From contig CM056741.1 of assembly GCA_029851415.1 (NCBI GenBank), positions 69,554,282-69,618,281 of the forward strand: a DNA stretch of 64,000 nucleotides, given 5' to 3'. Positions 10,774 through 23,141 of this stretch are shown piece by piece. The stretch's first letter is position 1, and each line of letters begins with the position of its first letter. This DNA comes from Eretmocerus hayati. Taxonomy: Eukaryota > Arthropoda > Insecta > Hymenoptera > Aphelinidae. The notes beneath the pieces are model-generated. The model made no database searches. It was not told the origin of the DNA and saw only the letters and a program-made list of their open reading frames with translations. A program made the position numbers and the translations under genes.

Positions 10774-13700
10774 ATGTATCATCTGAGATTCTACGTGCAT
10801 ATCGCCAACTTGGTAGGTGCGTCAGAGGGAAATCACTCAAAGAATGAAGTATAATGGGTTCTCAGATAGTCTGAAAATAATAGGGTTTCATAAACGCTCA
10901 GCCTGCTGAGCAAATACTCGTGAGTTCGTGAATCATGATACAGATACGTTGCTCACTATGTTATAATTCATTATCATGAATGCAATCATATCATTACTTT
11001 GTCCTACGCAAATGATCGATTCTCTCAGGGTATGACAGTAAGTGAAAAGAAGGCGTACTGTCGAATTAGTCGTGGAAAAGGAAATGCAAGTTTAATGCTC
11101 CCTGCATTTAGAAATTCATGGGAATCCGACCATTTGATCGTTGACAATGGATCGCAATGGTGCCATGTATGATCATTAGGGTGGGCCGAAAAAGGGCGAT
11201 TTTCGAAGATCGATACGCCCTAGCGTGAGAATGTGGTGTTTGTACATATAGATGTGAAAAAAAATTTGCTGGACGCTGAGAAATGATCATGTTGTCTTTT
11301 CATGAGGACTCTATTCGAGACTCTATTACTTCGCATGATACTCATTAATCAGGTAATTTTAATTAGCATAATACAAAGAAATACATGAGTCAATAATAGA
11401 AAAGATGTAATCGTGAGAACCTTTCCACCATCAATTTCCAGAGGCAAAGGGTGAGACTTTTCAATGTGTTCTCGGCGAGGGAATGCAGCTTATCGCATAA
11501 ATCTGAATAGCTCAATTAATGGTCATTGTAGACGAAGCCAAAGCACGATCAACGAGCTAAACCTGCGTGTATCTGAGATCACAATGAGATTTATTACCAT
11601 GGCTTGGGAGATTAGCGTTTATCGGTCATTAATGTACCGAAAAGAAAACTAAATTATGAGAAAATATTTTAAATTGTATACTATTAGTATTGGTACTCGA
11701 ACTCGATTGCAAAATCTCACAAGATCCGGCGCAGTTTTACATTCATACTTCAAACCGCATCAGGTGGAGTTTTGAAGTGTCAGCAAAATGCTGAAGGGGA
11801 ACCAATGAGCGATATAATAATCAGATCAACACTACTCCTCACATGGAAAATTACGAGTCCATTTTCATCTGACAAACAGATTTCAATGGTTGAAGAAAAA
11901 AGGAGAAAATTTCATGATGAATGATCGAAAGGAGTAAAAACCAAACGCACAAACAATTCTGAGTCTGATACGAAAAGTTTAACGAAGTATGCCGCTTTTT
12001 CTACAGTTTTTAGGCTGTCAATCTGCTATGTGCATTCACCTTAACCGTAAATGAAAAGGTACAATAACAGTTATTCAGTATGTCAATTGAATAATTATCA
12101 CTCATAGAACCAAGATTACTGACTCCTCGGGTAGTAAAACGTTACTAATTACTCGCCAAAATCAAATTGACAAAGCGTATTTGCGCTCTAATCTTTGACG
12201 GGTTAGGTGAATGCCGAAGAATGGCACAACTCGAGGGTGGACAGGGCGAGCTGTTACGTATCTCTATGGCTGTTACTCGTGTAGATGGCTCGAAACGGGC
12301 TGCTCTGCTTTCAAGCTGTCAGCTCAGTTATGCGAGAGTGCACGTCGGGACGCCAGCCGAGCTGACCGGGGTCAAACTTGTGCCGATGATGGCTGGTCGC
12401 AATTTTGAAACGCGATACGTATATCTCACTTTAGAGATACCTCCCTTGTCGTCGAGACATCGGCAAAATGCATGATACCTAGTGGAACTTATGGGTCGAG
12501 TGGCTGCCGAACTAACGTCAAAAGTCAACTCACTCGCATTGAAAACAAGGACTGTTTCGGAGCATGGATATGATTGGAAGGTGTACGTACACGTCAACCT
12601 ACCTACATCAAGAGTGTTACTTTCATGATATTTTATGGAAGTGTTATGGTGTATCACCGATAGATACATGCTTACATCGATCGATATATGGAATTGCTCA
12701 ATTCATAACACTGTGAGATAGCACGGTCATAGGTAAAACCATATTAACGAAGAGATATGAACAAAGATGAATATCTTCCATTTGGAACTTTCTGGAAAAA
12801 TTACCGCCGCTTCAACAACTATAAAGTGCAGTGTGAGCAGTCAGATCTATAACATTTTTGGGAAAAAACCGATGATGGCCGTAATTTTTTTGTCATAGAC
12901 GTGATTGACCATCATCACCGAGATGCTCACCGATAACGCGATAGATAATGTGAGAGGTATGATGACGAATATCATTCATTTCCTCAACTATACTAACGTA
13001 ACCGCAGTTTCACGGATGAGGTTGTACTCCTCAATCCGAAAAGACAGGGCTTGAATTTCGTTTGGCACCAATCTAGGAATTCATTAGGGCCTCATTCAGA
13101 AGCTCGAAAATCACTTGGAAATGACTGAAAATTCCACAGATTATTAAAAAAAGATTGAGAATGCAAAAAATGTTGGCGAGCACTGAATGATGGCATTTTC
13201 AGCTCCGGCAAGAGTTTTGAAGTCTGGAACAAAATTGCATGTTCTACCAAATCGATATTCTCATGGATGCTGCGTTTTAGCCAAGAAATATGCATTGTAA
13301 GCTATGTTTCCCAACAGATTATTCGACCTGCTGAAGCCGGTGGTCTTCAGGGCTGAGGGCACATATGGGGCCCGAAAAACCGATTCACGGTTTTAGCTAT
13401 TTTTGATAATTTTTAACATAATTCAGCTCTTTTGCTTATTAGGCGCGTCATCTCGCTGACGCTTACCACTAAGATTGCTTTTAGCAGGTCAAAATACTCA
13501 AAAAAACATAGCTGACAGTGCATGTTTGTTAACATACATTTCTTTCCAACACTAAGGTTCTTGGTTAGACTGCGAATTTCATCTTTCAGCGTGCGTCAAG
13601 ATCTGCTCCGTGGCGAGATCACAACTTTTGCCGCACCAAACGAGTTGAAACTCTATTCTTAATTTTTGGCTCACCTATTGGTATTCATCCACTTTTTCTC

Positions 13701-15633
13701 GCACTTCTCCTGGAATTGCCTATAGGTATACCCTTGAAGCTTTTCCAAACACGGGCCCAGTTCTGAGGATCATACATTATCCCTGCCTTGTACTTTTAGA
13801 AGGACGCATTTTGTAATAAATCTTTCGTGGAGATGTTTCCATTGAACTGTCATACAGTTTTGAAATTTGAAAATTCTCACAGATTTTCCTTTCAATTTCT
13901 ACGAAAAATATTGTGAGCCATAGTCTATTGGCGATCATCGAGGTCGAAGGAGTGCACTCTAGCCATAACAAGTATTCTTTTGCGGATGGCTTGATCAATT
14001 AATTTGCAAAATCGAAGAATGTACATGATGAACCAAGCTTTTCATGAATATCCCCTTGGACAAGCTGGACAAATCATTGTTTCAATGAAATCATCGATCA
14101 GGCAGGAGTGAAAGAAAATTCTATAGTCGTATCACTCATCGTATATTGAGGGTGTGAGTGGTCAGAAATAGTCAAGAAATTTTCAATCCTCTAAAGAACC
14201 TATCATAATATCCATGACCAGATAACGTCGGTTCTACCTCGACTCATTTTTTCAGTATTGTCACTATAGAGATGAAAAAGAGTTTAGCGCATCGGACTAA
14301 TCGAAGCTTGAAATCATCAAGACTAAACTCTGCGATCCATAATTATTCATCGTGGATAAATATTTTTTGTCCGGAATAAAAGAAACAAAATGAAAGTAAT
14401 GGATGAAACGAGAATGAGGGCTATGGAAAAGGAAATAAAAGCGGAGGATTGAAGAACAAAAAATGCGGAAAGAAAAATTAATGAAGTAAAAACTTTGCTC
14501 GGGTGAATGCATACGACTACAGAGAATAAGCCTGGAAGGCAAGCAGGAGGGGGTATAAAAGAGCATTTCTTGCATATGCCTTTGACGTCATGCGAGTGGA
14601 AGCGTCGGCGCTCATGAGATAGCGGGTATCAGCCAGGAGATCATAGTATAAACAAGCCCTTGAGTGTTTTCTCTCGACAAAGATCTCGCTGAGTTCATGA
14701 TAGCGCTCTATGAGCATATGCAAACTGTTGAATTTTCCGTCGGATCTGTATTCTTCATGTAGGTCTCTTCATAATTTCCTAAGAATGACCTTCTTATCTG
14801 CAGTATCGTTAAGAGTATATTTCCCATTCCTCAAACTACCTGGCGAAAATTCACATGAAAGATTCATGATGCAGATGATAAGATGTCATTTCGTCGATCG
14901 TGGTGGCCACCATGTTTAGATATATGTGCCCATTCGCACATCTGCAATATCGAAGAGTACTCGTTTCTGCAATTTTGTGCGCAAAACTGTAACACCAATC
15001 AAACTTCACTGGGAATAGATCGTTGAATTTCAGAACGTTTTTCAATACGATTTCATTGAACGATCAGAACAATTCGGACCGAATCAGAGATTCAAGACTA
15101 GGTTTGCTGATTTTTCAATAAAACTATCTTGGATATTGTCTGGAATCAATCTCAATGCGACAATTCATGATTTCAATGACGACTCTCTTATGAATATCAA
15201 GAAAATAAATTGAATATTCGATAAGCCTATCGGCTTTTCCATAAGATCGTCTTGAATATTGCCCAAAACCAATCTCAATGTCGAGGTTTTTGATTCCAAT
15301 ACGATGATTCTTCATTTAGTATTGAGGAAACCTGCTAGATATTGAATGAACCTGCTGATTTCCATCAAATTCGTATTTGACTGTCATCCTATTTTGTCTT
15401 GAAATGATTTTCATCAGTTCACCACTTGATTTACGCTCGAGTAATGGTACACCCAATAACGAAGGAATATTGTACCAAACTGCGTTCAATGCTAGAAAAG
15501 TCTTCCATTCAGGATAGTTTCTAAAAATCGCCAGGAGTTTCCCAGGATCCTTCTCAAAATCTTTCACCGATTTTCTTCGATCTCACGGTTCAAAACAACA
15601 GGGCTGGTGACAGGATTGTGGTCACAATCGTTT
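10774..15633. other. Mostly featureless AT-rich intron sequence
   Basis: I see no convincing exon or transposon. About 12180-12540 is GC-richer than its flanks and has open frames on both strands (102 and 113 codons) that overlap each other; I recognise neither. A purine-rich run lies at about 14380-14480. Confidence 0.4.
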
Positions 15634-15816
15634 CAGGGTGCCTTTTCACGACGCAAAATTTTTCCCCCACAGCCCATCTCTCACTATTGGAGCAAAAGAG
15701 GAGAGACTGTTGGTCTAGAGACCCTAGAGATCCTAAAGCAGGGGATTGTCTCACTCGCTCCAACGGCGAGAGATGGGCTGTGGGGGAAAATTTTTGCATC
15801 ATGAAAAGGCACCCTC
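15634..15816. mobile_element. 183-bp MITE with terminal inverted repeats
   Basis: The left end CAGGGTGCCTTTTCACGACG mirrors the right end, which reads GAGGGTGCCTTTTCATGATG on the complement. The pairing continues inward through TTTTTCCCCCACAGCCC and on for most of the length. The CAGGGTGCC start resembles hAT-type termini, but no matching 8-bp target duplication was found, so the superfamily is open. Confidence 0.65.
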
Positions 15817-16215
15817 AAATGAAGCGAGTAATTACAACAATAGTTCAATGAGAATGATGCATAACCAGACCATCGGATACAAGTAAAACAGGGGAATAAA
15901 CAGGAGTTTCCTATGGACGTTCAGTTTCCACTTCTTGCGGAGGCTTTGATGTTAATTGGGTTCATGATGAGTAAAAGTCGGTCATAATACATCAGAATAG
16001 AAAAAGCATAGTTTGCTACAAGAGAGTGGAAGGTAGGGTGGAAGGCATAGATGAATTTTCATGCACGATTCCAAAATAAATCGTCACATCATCCCTCGCA
16101 GCTCGGCCTTCCTCCAAAAATTTGTTTTCAAGATAATCTTGTTTGGAAACTGTTACTTTCTTTCACAACTTCGCGCACAGCTACAAAAAGTACTTGGAGC
16201 ACCATGTTATGCACT

Positions 16216-16857
16216 GGGGCCGTATTATAAATTTGCGGGTATAGGTGGCGCTTGCCGCTAACCTGTCAATTTGCCGCTATCCGCAAAAAAGTCAGTTTGC
16301 CGTGTAATGCCGTCTGCGTTTTGCGGTGCCGTAGAAATATTCGCAAAATGCACGGCCTTCCCCCGACTGTTTATTTTGCAGTTGGGGGAAGGCCAAATGG
16401 GCGATATCAATCAAGAGGACCTAAGCGTTTATTGAAGGTTACACCGACGACGGGAACAATATAATCAATTTTGAGTGAGCAAACAAGAACCATCCATACA
16501 ACTTTGAGGTTATGGTGTGCACGAGGTCGCAGCAAGAAACGGAACAAGCAGGTAATTTATCTTTAAATAATAAGGTAAGCAACATCTTCTCACCGTAATT
16601 TGCTAACTCCTGGGTAAACCTACACTTTTAGGATATGTTCAAGGCCTAAGTAGCAAACTTTTTCCTGAAAATCCTGTCACGCGAAACACGTGAAACAAAA
16701 TCCGTCAAACGCAATTTTTTACGGCAAACACTATTGACACGGCAGCGCAAAACACAACAAACCCGGCGAACTGCAGACGGCAAACTGACTTTTTTGCGGA
16801 TAGCGGCAAATTGACAGGTTAGCGGCAAGCGCCACCTATACCCGCAAATTTGGCCCC
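16216..16857. mobile_element. 640-bp non-autonomous DNA element with about 90-bp inverted ends
   Basis: GGGGCC plus TTTGCGGGTATAGGTGGCGC at the left is repeated in inverse at the right end. The match continues through GCCGCTAACCTGTCAATTTG and CCGCAAAAAAGTCAGTTTGC. The left copy has an extra GTATTATA beside the terminus. The interior (about 16330-16720) encodes nothing recognisable. The GGGGCC start is compatible with PIF/Harbinger-type ends; target duplication not seen. Confidence 0.7.
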
Positions 16858-16861
16858 TGGA

Positions 16862-17190
16862 AACATCCGCTCGTTTGCTTCAACCGCCACCGTCCGTCCG
16901 CCATTTGAGCCACAAAGCCCGCTCCGGAAGATGCCTCACTTGGGACTCTTCTTTGCTTTGATTGGGGCTTTTGAATACTCAATCTCTTCGTTATTGGTGG
17001 CACCGCAATTCTCTCGCATGGTATCCTCGGTTTGGACCGATGGTTTTCTCCGGAGTATGGAAATATACTGCGATGTCTATGTTGTGCGTGTATCTTTTCC
17101 TCCGAAATCTGCCTATGCTTTCGCAGCGTTTTTGGAAAAGGCCGGTAGGCAGCGCTCCCTCCAAGTCGAGCTCCAAGCAATTACTCACTA
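16862..17190 (+). pseudogene. GC-richer patch with overlapping frames, possible gene fragment
   Basis: Directly after the previous element, about 330 bp is clearly richer in G+C than the adjacent intron. It is open in two + frames and one - frame over about 110 codons each. One + frame contains a basic/aromatic stretch (RYWWHRNSLAWYPRFG, then VWKYTAMSMLCVYLFLRN) that reads like a small membrane protein, but a TGA precedes it directly and I cannot name it. It could be a relic of a processed or captured gene, or simply compositional chance. Confidence 0.25.
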
Positions 17191-17519
17191 GAGTGTTGAT
17201 AAAGTTAGATTTTCCCGAGAAGATTCTAGCGCCTACCAAATTGAATCAGAGAGTGTCAAACCGTAGCTATGTCCAAGAAGAAGGAGATATGGAATAGAGA
17301 GTAGAAAAAGACAAAAGTTCGAAGGGGCTTGTAAATGAGCAGGGGTCCTGCTGCGGTCTCAGATGCCGATCAGAACTCACACGTACTGAGGCAAATTGAA
17401 AGGTATATACGCTGCTAAATGAGATTCGCAGAATGCTTTAAGCGAAATAGTTTAAGAGGTTCACTGAAACTAATGAGAAATTTGCGAAACTGATCAAATT
17501 CCAAAATGATGATTGGGAT

Positions 17520-18690
17520 TCCTACAAAATAGTTATATTTTTTAATCTAATTTAATTGCATTTCATATCACACTCACAATCCAATGATTGGATCCAACCA
17601 ATCGATGTAGAATAAGGGAAAAGTATCTCTCTAGTCCATTAAAAGGTGGATAGATTAGTTGTAGAGGGAGATATGAGGATAAAATGAATTTTAACTGCAA
17701 TTTTCTTCTAATATTTTGGGTTATTATTACGAGATTCACTTTTAGGGGAATTAAGATGACCTAAACTGGGGTTTTTCATGGAAGAGATGTAGTCTGGTTG
17801 AGGGAAAATTTTGATACAGTTGGTGAGAAGATCATAAAAATGGAGTTTTTAAAAAAAATTTGGATTTTTCGGGAATAAATTGGATTTTGAATGTATTTGA
17901 AAGGATTTTCAAAAATTCGGTATCAACTAATCGATTTAGAACGATGAAAAAGTATAAACTTAGTTGAGTAAAATTTGTATATATTAGTTTAGGGGCTGGG
18001 TGATAGCGGAAAATGAATTTTAGATGCGATTTCCTTCTAATATTTTGACTTATTATAAGGAGATTGCCTTTTAGGGGAATTCAGATGACCTAAACTAGGG
18101 TTTTCCATGGAATATATGTAGTATGGTTGAGGGCAAATTTTAATATAGTTGGTGTAAGGATTATAAAAATGGAGTATTTTGAAAAAGTTTGGATTTTTCG
18201 GGAATAAATCGGATTTTGGATGTATTAAAACGGATTTTGAGGAAATTCGGTATCAACCAATCGATTTAGAACGATGAAAAAGTATCAACTTAGTTGAGTA
18301 AAATTTGAATAAAGTAATCTAGAGGAGAGATATGAGGGAAGTATGAATATTGAAAAAAATATTTTTGTATATTTTGAGATATTTTTTTGAGGGAAATAGT
18401 TATCGGGATTTGGGCTACCTAAAGTGAGGTTTTTTTAGCAAAACGTGTAATTTGGTTAAAACAGAATTTCGATAGAATAGGTCTAAACATGCTCAAATTG
18501 CTGTTTTTGTTGGAAATTTTGTTTTTTTTATAAAAATTTACGTTGATGGAGTTTGAATGGAATTTCGGTATTAACCAAAAGATAGATTGAGCCAAAAAAA
18601 AACCATAGCCTAGGTAATCAAAATTGGGGTAAGGTGAAGTTAGAAAGAGATATTTTAGTATGAAAGTACACAATTTCAGCGATTTTACCT
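17520..18690. repeat. Tandem repeat, unit about 325 bp, between 3 and 4 diverged copies
   Basis: The landmark TATCAACYAATCGATTTAGA recurs at 17921 and 18251, with diverged forms at about 17591 and 18569, giving spacings near 318-330 bp. The blocks around it (ACTTAGTTGAGTAAAATTTG, GACCTAAACTRGGGTTTT, TTCGGGAATAAATYGGATTT) repeat in the same order. The AT-rich units drift in identity, most in the outer copies. This is satellite-like tandem DNA within intron 1. Confidence 0.75.
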
Positions 18691-18832
18691 CAAAAAACGT
18701 TTAAATCAGATTCGATTTGGAGAGGAGACCAGACAAATCACTGGTCTCATCTCTGAGTGATTCTCTACAACTTGTAGAAAAGCAAAAATCGATAAAGTGG
18801 AGTGTAGAAGAGAAAGCGTGGCGCAAAAAAAA

Positions 18833-18860
18833 CAACACACATACACACACAGACACAGAC
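18833..18860. repeat. CA-rich microsatellite
   Basis: An imperfect (CA)n run with ACAC, ATACAC and CAGACA units lies just downstream of the 325-bp repeat. Confidence 0.7.
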
Positions 18861-19474
18861 AAAGGGCCGGAGAGATGAGTCACTGGGGGGTTTTTGAGGG
18901 TTATAAGGGGAAAAGTGTTACTTACAATCGTTAGATTTTGGCGAGAGGAATAAGATGGTTAAAGCACTTTTTTGATAAGATGAATTATGTTGAAGAAAAT
19001 ATTGAGTTGAATGGAAAAATTGATCAAAAATTTGCTGTGTCGAAAACAAAGCTTTCTCTTTAGAGAAAGCAATAGCACGCATCGCTATGTGCTAGGACTA
19101 AAGACCTAAGCGAGGAAGTTCAACAGTCGCTCAGGATCAACTGGAGATCCTCCTTGCGGTTGAGTAATCCTCTTGAAAGAAATAACAAATTAGGTTGATA
19201 AGCGCCCGAATCATCTCGAATGTTTGTTCCGGGTGATTTGATTGTTAACTCCCTCTCAGTCAAATAAGAAGCCGAGTAGGTATATTCAGCGAGGTAGTCA
19301 GCGTATTCGAGTCAATAGAGATGATAGTAACTGGGATTATGGGGACTACTCTGAAAGAGCCGTTTGCTGAGTATGAAGCCAGGTCTTGTGATATTAGAAA
19401 ACAAGACAGTATCATGGACATGTGTATTACTTTCAGCACTTTCAACTTAAAACCTATCACTTATTCCTTACTTC

Positions 19475-19870
19475 TCCACTCAGTTATTGTCTGCCTTACT
19501 TTTTCCGTGACCTCTTCTCCAGTTGACTGCTCAATAAAGACTGAACGTGATCTGCTCGACTCAACTATTTACACATACCACCTACTACCGAGTTCCTGTG
19601 GATATTTCCTCTCATTCACCTTCCCACTTCTAGAACGCAACCTATCACTCTACTCATCATTCAACACTTATAGTGATAAGCACTGAATAGCTCATTCACT
19701 CACTCAGTTACTCACTGTTTCACTTCTCCTATGACCTCCTTTCCGGTCGATTGCTTAGTGTGGACTGAACTACTGAACGTTGTCTGATCAACAAAACCTT
19801 TGCCTCCGATGTGAGCATTTGCCTTATTCACCTCTCCCCCTTTCTGTCATGTAACACAGAACTCATCACA
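19475..19870. repeat. Diverged direct duplication, period about 224 bp
   Basis: CTCAGTTA, TGACCTC, GACTGAAC and TTCACCT landmarks at 19480, 19508, 19538 and 19615 recur in order at 19704, 19732, 19763 and 19837. The offset is a constant 222-225 bp, which indicates an old tandem duplication. A 121-codon open frame crossing the first copy is not conserved in the second, so it is not taken as coding. Confidence 0.6.
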
Positions 19871-20210
19871 GATACTCGTAAATATGATCGAGATCATTAT
19901 ACATGGAGCATGTTATGTATGAATATTAAAACATCAGCGTGATTGCCTTACTTCACCGCTCGTTCGGCTTATTAATGTTCTTGATAAGTCAGAGGCCCCT
20001 GAAATGCTTTTATAGTTCAATGATGATGGTCGTAGAATATTGATTTATGATGTACTCAAGGTGCCAGGAAGAAGTTTATCATGGAATTCGCTGGAATGGT
20101 ATAATCTTGGATGATAGGATATTCGCTGATAGATATATTATATTAGAAAATTTAGATTTATTGTTCCACTATCGAAATGGGTGAGTTGGCTTGATCAAAC
20201 GCCCGAACTA

Positions 20211-20537
20211 TTAACACTGGTATTCATAGTCGTTGGTAACCTTAATGTTGATGATTGTTCGGCGGGTTGGGCGTTGTAGTCGGTGTGGCGTGAAAATGAA
20301 TTAACCCCCTTGCGCAGAGTTTATATAGGGATCCCATGTTATTAGGACGAGTATACTCGGCTTTGTGCGCAAGAGGGTTGAAGTCTCTGCGTCTACTTGA
20401 GATTATTCCAGTACAATAATTCAGCAGAGCACCAGAGAGCCAGACTGATTCTTTGGTCACGGCGCGGCGACTACAGCGCCTGACTCGCGGATCGACACTA
20501 GCCCGCGGGTTATCAACGACTGTGAATATCAGTCTAA
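20211..20537. mobile_element. MITE, family A copy 1
   Basis: The left end TTAACACTGGTATTCATAGT mirrors the right end, TTAGACTGATATTCACAGTC on the complement. Inside, GCGGGTTGGGCGTTGTAGTC pairs with GACTACAGCGCCTGACTCGC. A second copy with the same termini lies at 38124-38371. No transposase is present. The TTA/TAA at the tips could be part of the termini or of a 3-bp target site. Confidence 0.7.
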
Positions 20538-20564
20538 GAGATTTTTATGATGAAGTAGGCCATA

Positions 20565-21745
20565 TTAGACCAAACTAGATCGCACTAGACGAAAGAAGAC
20601 CTAAGCCCGAGCTAGATCTAAGAGGAACAAACTACACCGAACTAGATCAAATTAGGCCGAACCAGACGGAACTAGACCATATCTGACCGAGCCAGACCGA
20701 GTTAAAACGAACTAGAATGACCTGGATTGAACTCGATCGATTTAGTTCGAGCTAGACTGAACCAGACCGAGATTAACGGAACTAGACAGTATTAGACCCA
20801 ACTAGACTACACTGGATCAAATCAGACGAAACTAGACCTGATTCAACCTACTATACCGAATGAGATCTAATTACCCCGAACTGGACCGAGCAAAACCGAG
20901 CTGGAATTAATTAGACCGGACTAGACCGAGTTAGATCAGATTGGACCAATCTAGGTCAAACTGCATCGAATTAGACCGAATTAGGTCAATGTAGACCGAA
21001 CTAAACCGAACTAGAACAAACTAGAAAAACTAGACCGAACCAGAGTGACCTAGATTGAACTAGACCGGGTTAGACCTAATTTGGCCGAACTAGACCTAAT
21101 TTGACCGAACTAGACCCGATTGCATCGCGTGAGGCCGAACAAAACCAAGCTGTACTGAACTAGAGCAAAATATACCAAATTAGACGAAGTTGGTCCAAAC
21201 TAGGTCAAACTAGATCAAACTAGATCAAACTACGATAAACTGAACCGAGCTGAACTGAGCTAGCCTTGATTAGACCGAACAAGACCGGATTAGATTGAAC
21301 TGGGCCGAATGAGACTTAACTACACCGAACTAGACCGAATTAGGCTCAATTGCAGCAGACTATAGTCAGACTATTGGTCTATAGACGAAACACGAACGTA
21401 ATAGATCGAACTATACTTACCGGGTTAGACCGACCTACACTTATTTAAACCTGATTTGACCAAACTAAACCGAATCAGACCCAAGTACACCGAACTAGAC
21501 GGAACTAGAACCATTCGGACCGAACTAAACGAAATTGGATCGAATTAGACCGAATTCGGCGTATAACTACAGCGTACCAGACAGGACTAAATCAGACTAG
21601 ACCTAATTGAACCAAACCAGACAAAATTATATCGAATTAGACCGAAATAGGCCTAAGTACACCGCGACAACATGATTGAACAAGACCTAATTAGACTCAG
21701 TCAGACAGAACTTGATCGAATTAGATTAGAGTATGATAAACTTGA
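20565..21745. repeat. 10-bp minisatellite, unit YTAGACCGAA, about 1.2 kb
   Basis: The tract consists of roughly 118 degenerate units of about 10 bp (CTAGACCGAA, TTAGACCGAA, CTAGACCTAA and similar) with occasional one-base slips. Each unit contains TAG, so stops fall in every frame and the tract cannot code. It resumes for about 70 bp at 22155-22230, beyond an inserted palindrome. The period is close to one DNA helical turn, so the motif would face one side of the helix over long stretches. Confidence 0.9.
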
Positions 21746-21772
21746 ATCGCCCCCTCTTTTTTGTATTACTAA

Positions 21773-22149
21773 ATGGTTTCTTCAATCGATCTAGGATGAC
21801 TAGGGACCGTGTGGATGGGATGATCACAATCATATGTGCAAATTCAATATATTTGCGACCTTTCGTCAATGCAATCCATTGACCTCATCAGGCACACTAA
21901 ATAAATCTTCTTACAATCACATTATTTCACAGATAAAATATTTCGAAGTGTAGACATATTGGTCTACAGTAACGTCAGCTGTTGGTGTTGTAAGAAATAA
22001 TGTGATTGTAAGAAGATTTGTTTAGTGTGCCTGATGAGGTCAATGAATTGCATTCGCGAAACGTGGCAAATATGTTGAATTTGCACATATGATCGTGATC
22101 ATTCCATCCACACCATCCCTAGCCCTCCTAGATCGACTGAAGAAACCAT
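21773..22149. mobile_element. 377-bp palindromic element inside the minisatellite
   Basis: ATGGTTTCTTCAATCGATCT at the left pairs with GATCGACTGAAGAAACCAT at the right. The pairing continues through TGTGGATGGGATGATCAC, CACATATG-type sequence and CCTGATGAGGTCAATG on both arms, with a loop near 21950-21995. It splits the 10-bp minisatellite, so it was inserted after the tract formed. A target duplication cannot be judged in the repetitive flanks. Confidence 0.75.
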
Positions 22150-22154
22150 CAAAT

Positions 22155-22230
22155 TGATCGTATTAGATCGAGCTCAACCTAATTACACAATACCGGACCA
22201 AACTAGATTGAACCAGACCTGATTTCACCC
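22155..22230. repeat. Distal remainder of the 10-bp minisatellite
   Basis: A few further TTAGATCGAG / CTAGATTGAA-type units follow the palindrome and continue the tract that ends at about 21745. Confidence 0.7.
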
Positions 22231-22570
22231 GCATCCTCATTTCTATTCCCATCCTCATCTCCAGCCACAGCCCCAGCGCAGTCACAGCCATAGCCACAGC
22301 CCCAGACTCAACCTCAGCCCCAGACATGCCACAGTCTCAGCCACGGCCCCAACTTCAGCCTCAGCCCCAGCCACAGCCCAAGCTTTTGTCCCAGTCACAG
22401 CCTCAGCCACAGTCTCAGCCCCAGCCTCTGCCGCAGTCACAGCCTATCGATCTACCCACCCATCCGACCCACCATCCAGTAACCCATTCATCCGACCATC
22501 CATCAACTCACCCACTAATCGACCCACCCATACCTATACGGCCACCCATCATACCTCACCCCTTCCACAT
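22231..22570. repeat. C-rich hexamer tract (CAGCCC/CAGCCA, then CCCAYC)
   Basis: 22258-22445 is built from CAGCCC, CAGCCA and CAGTCA hexamers. 22446-22570 shifts to CCCACC/CATCCGA-type units. The + strand is almost free of G in the second part, so the strands are strongly asymmetric. The Pro/Gln-rich open frame across it (22326-22631) is a by-product of the repeat. Confidence 0.85.
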
Positions 22571-23141
22571 AGGCAACCCGATACGCGGGATGCTGATGGA
22601 CAAATTTTGTTTGGGCCTTCAATTATTTTAATACACATTATCGACATCAGTAGATTAGGTAGATCTACTCATGGTTATTGAATCATTCTGAAACGCCACT
22701 GTTTCGAGAGGAGGAGATGAGCTCTTGGTGAAGAACTTCATTGCGTAATACTAGGACGCTATTTAGCTCATAATTGTATATCTACCTCACGTTCGTAATT
22801 ATTTCACACGACGCATACTTCGAAGGTTTCTCTTCGAATGTTTTGATTTTCGAGAGCTCGAGCTAATCTTTTACAAATATCATCGATCTTTGAATATTGA
22901 TGTCATTCATAACGTTTCCCGTCGCCATGAAAAACTTTCCCAAATCTTTTCAACGGTTACTTATTCTGCCGAGTTGAATTAAGCAATGGATTAGTTCGAC
23001 ATCATATCTTTCTGTTGCAAGTGAGCGAGCGAACGTGATTTGTGACTAAACCATGAATGAACAGCGTATTCCTAATAATGGCGTGTCAGTCTAATCCGGC
23101 TCAATGGTGAATGTCAACACATCTTACTTGATACGTATATA

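Noticed and set aside
12167..12669. Overlapping 102- and 113-codon frames on both strands as a nested gene
   Set aside because: Both strands equally open, no domain and no splice signals; only a local GC rise.
22326..22631. Pro/Gln-rich protein
   Set aside because: Direct translation of a CAGCCC/CAGCCA hexamer tract.
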